A stretch of 64,000 nt of DNA from Aquimarina sp. MMG016 (GTDB lineage: Bacteria > Bacteroidota > Bacteroidia > Flavobacteriales > Flavobacteriaceae): NCBI RefSeq assembly GCF_018100805.1, contig NZ_JAGJEA010000002.1, positions 186,001-250,000 on the forward strand. Direction: 5' to 3'. Position numbers and translations under genes: made by a program. The stretch's first letter is position 1. Each line of letters opens with the position of its first letter. Positions 38,589 to 47,174 of the stretch are shown piece by piece. The notes below the pieces were generated by a model, which did no database searches, was not told the DNA's origin, and saw only the letters and a program-made list of their open reading frames with translations.

Positions 38589-39725
38589 ATGAAAAAGAAA
38601 GTATTATTTATAGATCGAGACGGAACGATCATCAAAGAAACTGCAGACGAGCAGATAGATGCATTCGAGAAGATGATTTTTTATCCTAAATCATTTACTT
38701 ATTTAGGAAAAATTGCACAAGAACTGGATTATGAACTAGTGATGATTACTAATCAGGACGGTTTAGGAACAGAATCCTTTCCCGAAGATACCTTCTGGCC
38801 AGTACATAATTTTATTATGAAATCTTTTGAAAATGAGGGAGTGGTGTTTGACAAAGTGTTTTTGGATAGAACATTTCCTCATGAAAATGCTAATACTCGT
38901 AAACCAGGAACAGGTCTGTTAACGGAGTATTTTTCTGATGAATACGATCTGGAAAATTCTTTTGTGATAGGAGATCGTCTTACGGATATGGAATTAGCTA
39001 AGAATTTAGGTTCCAAAGGTATTTTTATTAATGATAATACGAATCTGGGAACAGGTGAAATTACGATTAAACGAGATGAGTTAAATGGTCACATTGCCTT
39101 AGAAAGTAATGATTGGCAGAAGATATATGAATTTTTAAAACTGAACGATCGTGTTGCTGAAATTTCCAGAAAGACCAATGAAACTGATATTTATATCAAA
39201 TTAAATCTTGATGGTACCGGTAAAAGTAATATCAGTACAGGTTTAGAATTCTTTGATCATATGCTGGATCAGATTGCTCGTCATGGGCAAATGGATTTGG
39301 ATATTAAAGTGAAAGGAGATCTGGAAGTAGATGAGCATCACACTATTGAAGATACTGCTATTGCACTAGGAGAAGTTTTTAGCGAAGCCTTAGGAAATAA
39401 ACTTGGTATTGAAAGATATGGTTTCTGTTTACCGATGGATGATTGTTTAGCACAAGTAGCGATAGATTTTGGAGGTCGTAACTGGTTGGTTTGGGAAGCT
39501 GATTTCAAACGTGAAATGATTGGAAAAATGCCAACCGAGATGTTTTATCACTTCTTTAAATCATTTACTGATGGTGCAAAAGCGAATCTTAATATAAAGG
39601 CAGAAGGAACTAACGAACATCATAAAATCGAAGCTATTTTTAAAGCTTTCGCAAAAGCGATTAAAGTCGCAGTAAAAAGAGACTTTGAGAAAATGATTTT
39701 ACCAAGTACAAAAGGAATGCTTTAG
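38589..39725 (+). CDS. hisB: Bifunctional histidinol-phosphatase / imidazoleglycerol-phosphate dehydratase
   Basis: A 378-residue fusion as in enteric HisB. The N-terminal HAD phosphatase (1 to about 165) has FIDRDGTII (nucleophile Asp9, Asp11) and [14 protein letters not shown]. The C-terminal IGP dehydratase (about 185-378) has [29 protein letters not shown] and [16 protein letters not shown] metal-binding His clusters. It catalyses two separate steps. In Bacteroidetes the fusion is the rule. Confidence 0.96.
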   Translation: MKKKVLFIDRDGTIIKETADEQIDAFEKMIFYPKSFTYLGKIAQELDYELVMITNQDGLGTESFPEDTFWPVHNFIMKSFENEGVVFDKVFLDRTFPHENANTRKPGTGLLTEYFSDEYDLENSFVIGDRLTDMELAKNLGSKGIFINDNTNLGTGEITIKRDELNGHIALESNDWQKIYEFLKLNDRVAEISRKTNETDIYIKLNLDGTGKSNISTGLEFFDHMLDQIARHGQMDLDIKVKGDLEVDEHHTIEDTAIALGEVFSEALGNKLGIERYGFCLPMDDCLAQVAIDFGGRNWLVWEADFKREMIGKMPTEMFYHFFKSFTDGAKANLNIKAEGTNEHHKIEAIFKAFAKAIKVAVKRDFEKMILPSTKGML

Positions 39726-39736
39726 TGAATTGTTTT

Positions 39737-39817
39737 TGTCATTCCAGCGTAGACTGGAATCCATAAATAAAATAAGAGATCAAACTAAAAAGATCCTGAA
39801 TCAAGTTCAGGATGACA
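39737..39817. repeat. Dispersed palindromic repeat, paired element (copy E)
   Basis: TGTC plus ATTCCAG-cgtaga-CTGGAAT (39741-39760) and ATCCTGAA-tcaag-TTCAGGAT plus GACA (39793-39817) fill the hisB-hisH spacer. This copy shows the intact TGTCATTCC head and GGATGACA tail. Confidence 0.85.
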
Positions 39818-39823
39818 AGTCAA

Positions 39824-40411
39824 ATGAAAATAGTAATCATAAATTACGGAGCAGGAAACATTCAGTCTATCAAGTTTGCGATTCAACGATTAGGATATGA
39901 AGCAATTCTAAGTGATGATCCTGAAGAAATTAAAGCGGCAGATAAAGTGATTTTTCCCGGTGTGGGTGAGGCAAGCAGTGCTATGAATAAACTAAAAGCT
40001 TCTGGTTTAGATACATTAGTACCACAATTAAAACAACCGGTTTTAGGTATTTGTTTAGGCATGCAATTGATGTGCAATTATACAGAAGAAGGAGACACTC
40101 AGGGATTAGGAATTTTTCATACCGATGTAGTGCGATTTAATCACGGTGTAAAAGTTCCGCAGATCGGATGGAATCAGATAGAGTCATTAAAGTCTCCATT
40201 GTTTCAAGGAGTAACAGAAAAAGAGTATATCTATCTTGTGCACAGTTATTATGCACCCGTTATGGAAGAAACCATCGCACAATCCAGTTATGGAGTCACC
40301 TATAGCACTGCTTTGCAAAAAGATAATTTCTATGGCACTCAGTTTCATCCTGAGAAATCTTCTGTGGTCGGTGAAAAAATATTGCAAAACTTCTTAGAAA
40401 TCGGAAATTAG
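39824..40411 (+). CDS. hisH: Imidazole glycerol phosphate synthase glutaminase subunit
   Basis: HisH hydrolyses glutamine and passes ammonia to HisF. The frame extends to an ATG at 39812 that lies inside a repeat element, but the ATG at 39824 gives the family start MKIVIINYGAGNIQS and 195 residues. The class I amidotransferase triad is Cys77 (LGICLGMQLM), His175 and Glu177 (GTQFHPEKS). It works with HisF encoded 1.5 kb downstream. Confidence 0.96.
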   Translation: MKIVIINYGAGNIQSIKFAIQRLGYEAILSDDPEEIKAADKVIFPGVGEASSAMNKLKASGLDTLVPQLKQPVLGICLGMQLMCNYTEEGDTQGLGIFHTDVVRFNHGVKVPQIGWNQIESLKSPLFQGVTEKEYIYLVHSYYAPVMEETIAQSSYGVTYSTALQKDNFYGTQFHPEKSSVVGEKILQNFLEIGN

Positions 40412-40432
40412 AAAAGTGAAATTGCGATAGCT

Positions 40433-40776
40433 ATGAAGGATATGAAACTGAGAACTAAAAAAATTACTATTGATTGTTGGAAATTATGTGCAAAGCTTCC
40501 TAAAAGTAGAGAGTATAATAATTTAGTTTTTCAGTTGTTAAAAAGTTCAAGTTCAGTTGGAGCAAATTGGAGAGCCTCTCAAAGACCAAAATCAACGGCG
40601 GGTTTTATTAATAAATTAAAAATAGTAGAGGAAGAGGCGGATGAATCCTGTTTTTGGCTAGAAGTTTTGATCGAGATAATGGAGGCGATCCAACAGAAGC
40701 AAAACGTTTGTGGAAAGAGGCTGATGAATTATTAAGAATTATAGTAGCATCAATTAAAACAACAAAAAGTAAATAA
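40433..40776 (+). pseudogene. Four-helix-bundle (S23-type) protein gene with frameshift
   Basis: From the ATG at 40433 the ORF encodes a four-helix bundle protein of the 23S-rRNA-intervening-sequence type (KLPKSREYNNLVFQLLKSSS, GANWRASQRPKSTAGFINKL, VEEEADESCFWLEVLIEIM). After codon 84 (about 40684) the family C terminus continues in another frame (DPTEAKRLWKEADELLRII to TAA at 40774-40776), while the original frame ends at 40735. A single missing base at about 40682-40688 explains this. It may be a broken gene, an assembly error or programmed. It sits between hisH and hisA. Confidence 0.85.
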
Positions 40777-40822
40777 GTTGAGTTATTTCGTTTTTCAACT
40801 TTCAAATTTTCAAATTTAAAAA

Positions 40823-41548
40823 ATGAGAATAATACCAGCAATAGATATCATAGACGGAAAATGTGTTCGACTCTCTAAAGGAGATTATGATACAAAGAAG
40901 ATATACAATGAAAATCCATTAGAGGTAGCCAAAGAATTCGAAGACCATGGAATTCAATATTTACATTTAGTAGATTTAGATGGCGCGAAGTCTAAACACA
41001 TCGTGAACCATAAGGTATTAGAACAAATAGCTTCTAAAACAAGTTTAAAGATTGATTTTGGAGGAGGTTTGAAAACCGATGAAGATCTAAAAATAGCTTT
41101 CGAAAGCGGAGCCAATCAAATAACAGGAGGAAGTATCGCAGTAAAAAATCCGGAAACCTTTAAATCCTGGTTAACTAAGTTTGGTAGTGATAAGATTATT
41201 TTGGGCGCAGATGCTCAGAATGAGAAGATTGCGGTAAGTGGATGGTTGGAAGAAAGTGATAAGGAATTAATTCCTTTTATAAATGAGTATCAAAAGGAAG
41301 GGGTTTCATACGTGATATGTACCGATATCAGTAAAGATGGTATGCTTCAAGGACCTTCTTTTGAGTTATATCAAAGGATTTTAGCGGAAACAAATAATCT
41401 GAAACTTATTGCTTCAGGTGGAATTTCAACTTTTGATGAATTACCAAAACTTGCTGAACTAGGTTGTGAAGGTACTATTATCGGTAAAGCGATTTATGAA
41501 AATAGAATTAGTTTGAAGCAGTTGGAAGATTATATCTTAAATAATTGA
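40823..41548 (+). CDS. hisA: ProFAR isomerase HisA
   Basis: TIM-barrel isomerase that opens the ribose ring of ProFAR to PRFAR. The 241-residue protein begins [21 protein letters not shown] with catalytic Asp8. The second half has the paired Asp in [16 protein letters not shown] and the phosphate-binding [10 protein letters not shown] and [10 protein letters not shown] loops. It is homologous to the adjacent HisF. The start follows a short AT-rich spacer after the frameshifted gene. Confidence 0.96.
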   Translation: MRIIPAIDIIDGKCVRLSKGDYDTKKIYNENPLEVAKEFEDHGIQYLHLVDLDGAKSKHIVNHKVLEQIASKTSLKIDFGGGLKTDEDLKIAFESGANQITGGSIAVKNPETFKSWLTKFGSDKIILGADAQNEKIAVSGWLEESDKELIPFINEYQKEGVSYVICTDISKDGMLQGPSFELYQRILAETNNLKLIASGGISTFDELPKLAELGCEGTIIGKAIYENRISLKQLEDYILNN

Positions 41549-41553
41549 ATGAG

Positions 41554-41895
41554 ATGGAAGAAAATAATTTAAGTTGGGATGATTTTACTAAAGTAGAAAT
41601 GCGCATTGGAACTATCATTGATGCCGAAGTATTTAGTGAAGTTAGAAACCCTGCCTATAAGATGACAATTGATTTTGGACCATTAGGAACTAGAAAAACT
41701 TCTGCACAAATTACTAAGTTATATACTCCTGAAGAAGTGATAGGGAAACAGGTAGTAGCAGTAGTAAACTTTCCACCGAAACAAATTGCCAATATGATGA
41801 GCGAATGCCTGGTGTTGGGAGGTTTGGGAGATGATAAAGAAGTAATATTAATTCAGCCGGAACGCAAGGTTAAAAACGGAACTAAAATAGCATAG
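41554..41895 (+). CDS. tRNA-binding domain protein (CsaA-like)
   Basis: A 113-residue OB-fold protein of the EMAP/tRNA-binding domain type. The ORF can begin at a TTG at 41545 overlapping hisA, but the ATG at 41554 ([11 protein letters not shown]) is preferred. Conserved features are [35 protein letters not shown] and [24 protein letters not shown]. CsaA has been reported as an export-related chaperone and binds tRNA; the in vivo role is uncertain. It is embedded between hisA and hisF. Confidence 0.9.
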   Translation: MEENNLSWDDFTKVEMRIGTIIDAEVFSEVRNPAYKMTIDFGPLGTRKTSAQITKLYTPEEVIGKQVVAVVNFPPKQIANMMSECLVLGGLGDDKEVILIQPERKVKNGTKIA

Positions 41896-41899
41896 AAAA

Positions 41900-42655
41900 A
41901 TGTTAACAAAAAGAATAATACCGTGTTTGGATATTAAAAACGGACGAACCGTAAAAGGAGTCAATTTTGTAGATCTTCGGGATGCTGGAGATCCGGTAGA
42001 ATTAGCTGACCTATATTCTAAAGCAGGGGCAGATGAATTGGTGTTTTTAGACATTTCTGCTACCGAAGAGAGAAGAAAAACATTGGCGAATCTGGTATTA
42101 AGAGTTGCCGAAAAAGTAAATATACCTTTTACTGTTGGTGGAGGAATTTCTTCTGTTGAAGATGTTGATGTCTTGTTACAAAACGGAGCAGATAAAGTAT
42201 CTGTGAACTCTTCTGCCGTAAAGAATCCACAATTGATTAATGATCTTGCAGCCAAATTTGGAAGTCAGTGTATAACTGTTGCCATTGATGCTAAGCAAAT
42301 TGGTGGAGTATGGAAAGTTCATTTGGTAGGTGGAAAAGTGCCTACAGAATTAGACTTATTCCAATGGGCTAAGGAAGTTGAAGAGAGAGGAGCGGGAGAG
42401 ATACTATTTACTTCTATGGATAATGATGGAACTAAAGATGGTTTTGCTAATCAGGCTTTAGCTAAACTTTCTGAAGAACTGAATATTCCGATTATAGCTT
42501 CAGGAGGAGCAGGAAATGTTCAGCATTTTGTAGATACTTTTAAAGAAGGAAAGGCAGACGCAGCATTAGCAGCAAGTGTTTTTCATTTTAAAGAAATAGA
42601 AATAAAAGATTTAAAAACCGAATTACGGAATAATAAAATTCCTGTTAGATTATAG
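41900..42655 (+). CDS. hisF: Imidazole glycerol phosphate synthase cyclase subunit
   Basis: HisF uses ammonia from HisH to form IGP and AICAR. The 251-residue TIM barrel has [23 protein letters not shown] with Asp11, [30 protein letters not shown] with the second catalytic Asp and [11 protein letters not shown]. It starts 4 bp after the CsaA-like gene. It completes the pathway step begun by HisH. Confidence 0.96.
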   Translation: MLTKRIIPCLDIKNGRTVKGVNFVDLRDAGDPVELADLYSKAGADELVFLDISATEERRKTLANLVLRVAEKVNIPFTVGGGISSVEDVDVLLQNGADKVSVNSSAVKNPQLINDLAAKFGSQCITVAIDAKQIGGVWKVHLVGGKVPTELDLFQWAKEVEERGAGEILFTSMDNDGTKDGFANQALAKLSEELNIPIIASGGAGNVQHFVDTFKEGKADAALAASVFHFKEIEIKDLKTELRNNKIPVRL

Positions 42656-42660
42656 TCGGC

Positions 42661-42735
42661 TTGTCACCCTAGCGAAGGCTATGATCCATAAAATTAGTAG
42701 AATACAAAAAGATTCGCATCAAGTGCGGAATGACA
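42661..42735. repeat. Dispersed palindromic repeat, degenerate paired element (copy F)
   Basis: TTGTCACCCTAGC-gaag-GCTATGATCC (42661-42687) and ATTCGCA-tcaag-TGCGGAATGACA (42712-42735) fill the hisF-hisIE spacer. The stems have decayed relative to copies D and E, but the TGTC head and GGAATGACA tail are present. Confidence 0.7.
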
Positions 42736-42745
42736 AACTTAAATT

Positions 42746-43342
42746 ATGAAAATAGATTTCAATAAAAACAACGATGGACTAGTTCCGGCCATTATACAAG
42801 ACGCTTCTACCAAGAATGTTTTGATGCTTGGTTATATGAATGAAGAAGCGTATCAAAAGACTTTAGAAACTAAAGAAGTTACTTTTTACAGCCGATCTAA
42901 ACAAAGGTTATGGAAAAAAGGTGAAGAAAGTGGTAACATTTTGAAGCTTAAAGACATTAATATAGACTGTGATAAGGATACATTATTAATTACTGTAGAT
43001 CCGGTAGGGCCAACTTGTCATACAGGTACAGATACATGTTGGGGGAAAAATAATGTGCAGACATATGGTTTTCTATCAGAATTAGAATCTGTAATTCGAA
43101 GTAGAAAAGAAAATCAAGAAGATGAGGAGTCTTATGTAGCATCTTTGTTTAGAAAGGGAATAAACAAAGTAGCCCAGAAGGTTGGAGAAGAAGCTGTAGA
43201 AGTTGTAATAGAGGCTAAAGATGATAATGAAGAACTGTTCTTAAATGAAAGTGCAGATTTGTTATTTCATTATTTAATATTACTCCAGGCAAAAGGATAT
43301 ATGCTTAGTGATATTGAAAACGTTTTGAAATCTAGAAGTTAA
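42746..43342 (+). CDS. hisI: Bifunctional phosphoribosyl-AMP cyclohydrolase / phosphoribosyl-ATP pyrophosphatase
   Basis: HisIE fusion of 198 residues catalysing steps two and three. The HisI part (1 to about 105) has VLMLGYMNEEAY, KTLETKEVTFYSRSKQRLW, the zinc-binding CDKDT and GPTCHTGTDTCWG motifs. The HisE part (about 110-198) has YVASLFRKGINKVAQKVGEE, GEEAVEVVIEAK and NESADLLFHYLILL. It is the last his gene. No clear terminator follows; a T9SS gene cluster starts 94 bp later. Confidence 0.96.
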   Translation: MKIDFNKNNDGLVPAIIQDASTKNVLMLGYMNEEAYQKTLETKEVTFYSRSKQRLWKKGEESGNILKLKDINIDCDKDTLLITVDPVGPTCHTGTDTCWGKNNVQTYGFLSELESVIRSRKENQEDEESYVASLFRKGINKVAQKVGEEAVEVVIEAKDDNEELFLNESADLLFHYLILLQAKGYMLSDIENVLKSRS

Positions 43343-43435
43343 GAGCTGATTTTTAGAAGTTTATAACGGGATTTCAGAAAAAAAACGAGTAAGAATGGGG
43401 AAAATTTATATTTTCGCAGAATAAATCAATCAATT

Positions 43436-46246
43436 TTGAAATATAAAACAAAGTTACTATTACTTTTTAGCATATTGTTTTTAGTTTTTCATATTGCTAA
43501 TTCTCAGTGTGATAATGCGCAGACAATTACTATTTGTGATATGACTAGTATCGATTTTGATACGGATGGTAATCCCGATGGTATAATAAACTTGTATGAT
43601 GAAACAGGTATTATTCCACAAGCTGGCGATGAATGGTTTGACCCAGATTTTAATTTTGCATTGGAATCAACTTCAGGAATATTGAGATTATGGGATTTGG
43701 ATAATGCGTCAGTATTAGAGAGTGATTATAGATTTATTCTTAGAAACTCTAATTGCCCTAGTGGAATTATTACTACTGTAGATCTAATTTTAGGACCATA
43801 TTCTGGAGAAGCTTTACCACCGGCTGGAATAAATGAAGTTAATATTGAAGTTTGTGATGTAGTAACACCTTGTTCGACGGCACTACCAGTTGATTTGGAT
43901 TTGTTTGAAACTTTAGTTTCTTTAGATGGTGTTCCTCCACCGCATCTTAATGGTAGTTGGGAGTATATTGGTCCTTCGAACCCGAGTATTACTTTAATTG
44001 CTTCGGATTTTAATACTACCATACCTTATGTTCCTGGAGGAGATAGGGTTGATCAAGCGGATTATTTATTCAGATATACCGTAAATGGTATAGATCCACA
44101 ATGTATTACTCCTTCTGTTACAGAAGTTAAAGTTTCTGTTGTTAGACCAGTATTTTCTGGATATGCATCTAAATATAATATTTGCGAAAATCGTATAAAA
44201 AATGGTGAGTTTGATGCTGATTTAAATTTACGTGATGATCGTTTCCTATTAAATGAGGATCTAGAAGGAACCTGGACTATAGATGGTGATCAGATTACTA
44301 GTCTTGATGATTCTACAATTAATTTAAAAACTTTATATGATGATATAATAGCATCAGAGCCAAGATTTGGTTGTAAGGAGTTTGAATATACATATTCTGT
44401 AGAACAACGATCCGGTGTATGTAATGATGATTCTTCGACTGTAAAGTTTACCATTTTTGAAGAACTTAAACCTTTTAGGCAAAAGGAACCATTTTTTGAA
44501 AGCTGTCCTGAAGATATTACTGGTACTACACGGGATCTGTTTGATTTCTTAGAATTTACAGAAGAAAATGGTGTGCTTTTCGATTATATAGATGGAAGAG
44601 AGCTTGATGATTATGTGTTATGGGAATTTGTAAGCGGCCCTTCTGATTTGGCTTTACAAGCTAATTTTGACGATATTACAATAACACCACCAACCGAAAG
44701 ACATAGAGGGGTTATCAATATTAGTTCTGCAACAGTTCCAGGAGTCTATACTTTTAAGTATACTGTAAGTCCGTTACAGTTATGTCCTGATTTTGGTACT
44801 CAAGTCTTATTTGATGCTAACTTTTGTGAACCATCTTTAAATTTAAATCACCCTTGTGAAGCACTATCTACAGAAGTGGTATTGGTAGTTTTTCCTATAG
44901 ATTATCCAGGAGAAGATACCGTTACAAGTATTTGTGAAACTCAAAGTTCTGTTAGCTTAATAAGTTTATTGGATTCTAATGGAGGAACTATTTCCACTAC
45001 AGGAATATGGACAGATCAAAATGGGGATACTATTGATGATACCTTTGATGTTCCAGATAGTGGTAATCCGCAAACATTTTCATTTACTTATACTACAACA
45101 ACTGGTAATGGATGTGTTAGAAGTGCTGACCTTGATTTGACAATTAATACTGCTCCTTTCGCAGGAGATGGAACTACAGCATCTTTATGTTCTGATAATC
45201 TTACAGTGACCCTCTTTAATTTGTTAGAAGGAAACCCTGATACTACGGGAACTTGGACAGGTCCTTTTGGTTATCGATCTACTGATCATTTAGGAGTATT
45301 TGATGCCAATGATGAAACATTACCAATTTTAGGGGCTGGTAATTATGTATATACCGTTCCTGCTAATGCAGGTTGTAATGTAGTCGATAGTGCAACGGTT
45401 ACCATAACTATCGCAGATCCGATAGAAATAGGTAATGATGTTAATGAGACATTTTGTAAAATAGACGGAAGAGTAAATTTATTCTCATTGTTAGATAGAG
45501 ATACTGTTAGGACTGGAGTTTTTGAAGATACGGATGGTACAGGAGCATTAACTCCGGAAGGTGTAGTAGAATTCGAAACCTTAACCAACGGTATTTATAA
45601 TTTCAGATACGTAGTTGTAAATGCTTTGCCTTGTAATGAGTCATCACTTGTTGTTGCAATTCAGATTGTAGATCTGCCAGAACCAATCGTTCCGGATCAA
45701 GAATTTTGTATTCTGGATGCTAAAAGATTAGATGATATCGAAGTTGATGTGGCTAATTATAATTGGTATGAGGAGTTAAATAGTGATATGCCAATTATTG
45801 ATAACCCTTTACTTATTGATGGACAAATATATTATATAGCTAATGTAGATGTAGATGGTTGTGAATCTGAAAGAGTAGCTGTAACCATTAATATCTTGAA
45901 TACAGGAGAAAAGTTTTCTAACAAGGATAAGTTCTGTACTTTGGATTTTCAGGATGGTGTTTCACCAGATGGAAATAATCAAAACGATACCTTCGAAATG
46001 GTAAGAGATGTACCTAATCAACAGTATAATATTCCTGAAGCTTTCCCTGATTTTGTTATAAAAATTTATAACAGATATGGTAGTTTGGTATATGAAGGTA
46101 ATATGAATACTGAAGAATTTAGAGGAGAGAGTAATGTTTCTCTCACTTTAGGAGATGACCTACCTTCAGGAACATATTTCTATGTTTTTGAACCTAATTT
46201 CGCAAATAATTTACCTATCCAAGGAAGTTTCTACCTAAGCAGATAA
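43436..46246 (+). CDS. T9SS type B cargo protein, Cys-rich and adhesin-like
   Basis: A 936-residue secreted protein with TTG start and a signal peptide (about 1-23, LLLLFSILFLVFHIANSQC). It contains several Ig-like repeats, some of the type SICETQSSVSLISLLDSNGG and ASLCSDNLTVTLFNLLEG. The C terminus is a T9SS type B sorting (gliding-motility-associated) domain with the SPDGNNQNDTFEM motif and IKIYNRYGSLVYEG. It is followed by PorP/SprF-like and OmpA genes, the usual cargo-adaptor arrangement for B-type proteins. A TATTTTCG box (43409-43416) lies 20 bp upstream. The role is probably surface adhesion or motility, by inference. Confidence 0.9.
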   Translation: MKYKTKLLLLFSILFLVFHIANSQCDNAQTITICDMTSIDFDTDGNPDGIINLYDETGIIPQAGDEWFDPDFNFALESTSGILRLWDLDNASVLESDYRFILRNSNCPSGIITTVDLILGPYSGEALPPAGINEVNIEVCDVVTPCSTALPVDLDLFETLVSLDGVPPPHLNGSWEYIGPSNPSITLIASDFNTTIPYVPGGDRVDQADYLFRYTVNGIDPQCITPSVTEVKVSVVRPVFSGYASKYNICENRIKNGEFDADLNLRDDRFLLNEDLEGTWTIDGDQITSLDDSTINLKTLYDDIIASEPRFGCKEFEYTYSVEQRSGVCNDDSSTVKFTIFEELKPFRQKEPFFESCPEDITGTTRDLFDFLEFTEENGVLFDYIDGRELDDYVLWEFVSGPSDLALQANFDDITITPPTERHRGVINISSATVPGVYTFKYTVSPLQLCPDFGTQVLFDANFCEPSLNLNHPCEALSTEVVLVVFPIDYPGEDTVTSICETQSSVSLISLLDSNGGTISTTGIWTDQNGDTIDDTFDVPDSGNPQTFSFTYTTTTGNGCVRSADLDLTINTAPFAGDGTTASLCSDNLTVTLFNLLEGNPDTTGTWTGPFGYRSTDHLGVFDANDETLPILGAGNYVYTVPANAGCNVVDSATVTITIADPIEIGNDVNETFCKIDGRVNLFSLLDRDTVRTGVFEDTDGTGALTPEGVVEFETLTNGIYNFRYVVVNALPCNESSLVVAIQIVDLPEPIVPDQEFCILDAKRLDDIEVDVANYNWYEELNSDMPIIDNPLLIDGQIYYIANVDVDGCESERVAVTINILNTGEKFSNKDKFCTLDFQDGVSPDGNNQNDTFEMVRDVPNQQYNIPEAFPDFVIKIYNRYGSLVYEGNMNTEEFRGESNVSLTLGDDLPSGTYFYVFEPNFANNLPIQGSFYLSR

Positions 46247-46252
46247 GCAGTA

Positions 46253-47170
46253 ATGAAGACAAGATTTATTTTAAGTATGACAATCGCTTTCTGCTCAATA
46301 GTATATGCGCAGCAGGAACCACAGTATTCTCAATATATGTATAATATGAGCACGGTTAATCCAGCTTATGTAACCAATCAGAGTGGAATGATATCCACTG
46401 GTCTATTGTATAGAAATCAATGGACAGGGATAGAAGGAGCTCCAAAAACAGCTAATGTTTTTGGTAATATGCCAATGAGTGAAAAAATAGAATTAAGTAT
46501 TAATTATGTAAATGATAGAGTTGGGGATGCTATTTCTGTCAATAACAATTACGTGAATGTAGATTTTGCATACATCACCCGAATTTCTGATCAATTTAAG
46601 CTGTCTTATGGTTTGAAAGCAGGAATTAATAATTTCAAAATTGATGCTGCCAGTTCTGATGTTGCTGATGATCCTGCTTTTTCAGATAATTCTTCTAAAA
46701 CAGATCTGACTGTTGGGGCTGGTTTGTTTTTATTTAGTAATAATTTTTATTTAGGAATATCGTCCCCCAATTTGTTACCAAGTAATGTAAGTATTGGTGG
46801 TGTTGGGGTTTCAGAATCAAAAACACATCTGTATGCTGTTTCAGGTTTTGTGTTTGATGTTGCGAGTGAAGTTAAGTTGAAACCGTCATTAGTCTTCAAA
46901 CAAGTAATTGATGCACCGCTAACATTTGATATTTCCTTAAATGCTTTGTTTTACGACAAATTCGAGCTAGGAGCTTCATATCGTTATACCGACGCTTTTG
47001 TAGCATTAGCAGGCTTTAATATTACTCAAAATCTAAAGATTGGATACGCTTATGATTTTAGTTTAGGTGATTTAGGTGGATACAATAATGGAAGTCACGA
47101 AGTGATCTTGCTTTATAATTTTGACCTATTAAACTTCAGTAAAAAATATACATCTCCAAGATTTTTCTAA
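46253..47170 (+). CDS. PorP/SprF family outer-membrane protein
   Basis: A 305-residue protein with a signal peptide ending at about IVYAQ, followed by EPQYSQYMYNMSTVNPAYV, the PorP/SprF hallmark. The remainder is a beta-barrel with alternating strands (SIGGVGVSESKTHLYAVSGF, FELGASYRYTDAFVALAGF). SprF-like proteins are needed for secretion or surface attachment of the type B cargo encoded next to them. The start lies 7 bp after the cargo gene and 4 bp precede the OmpA gene, so the three are one operon. Confidence 0.92.
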   Translation: MKTRFILSMTIAFCSIVYAQQEPQYSQYMYNMSTVNPAYVTNQSGMISTGLLYRNQWTGIEGAPKTANVFGNMPMSEKIELSINYVNDRVGDAISVNNNYVNVDFAYITRISDQFKLSYGLKAGINNFKIDAASSDVADDPAFSDNSSKTDLTVGAGLFLFSNNFYLGISSPNLLPSNVSIGGVGVSESKTHLYAVSGFVFDVASEVKLKPSLVFKQVIDAPLTFDISLNALFYDKFELGASYRYTDAFVALAGFNITQNLKIGYAYDFSLGDLGGYNNGSHEVILLYNFDLLNFSKKYTSPRFF

Positions 47171-47174
47171 AATT

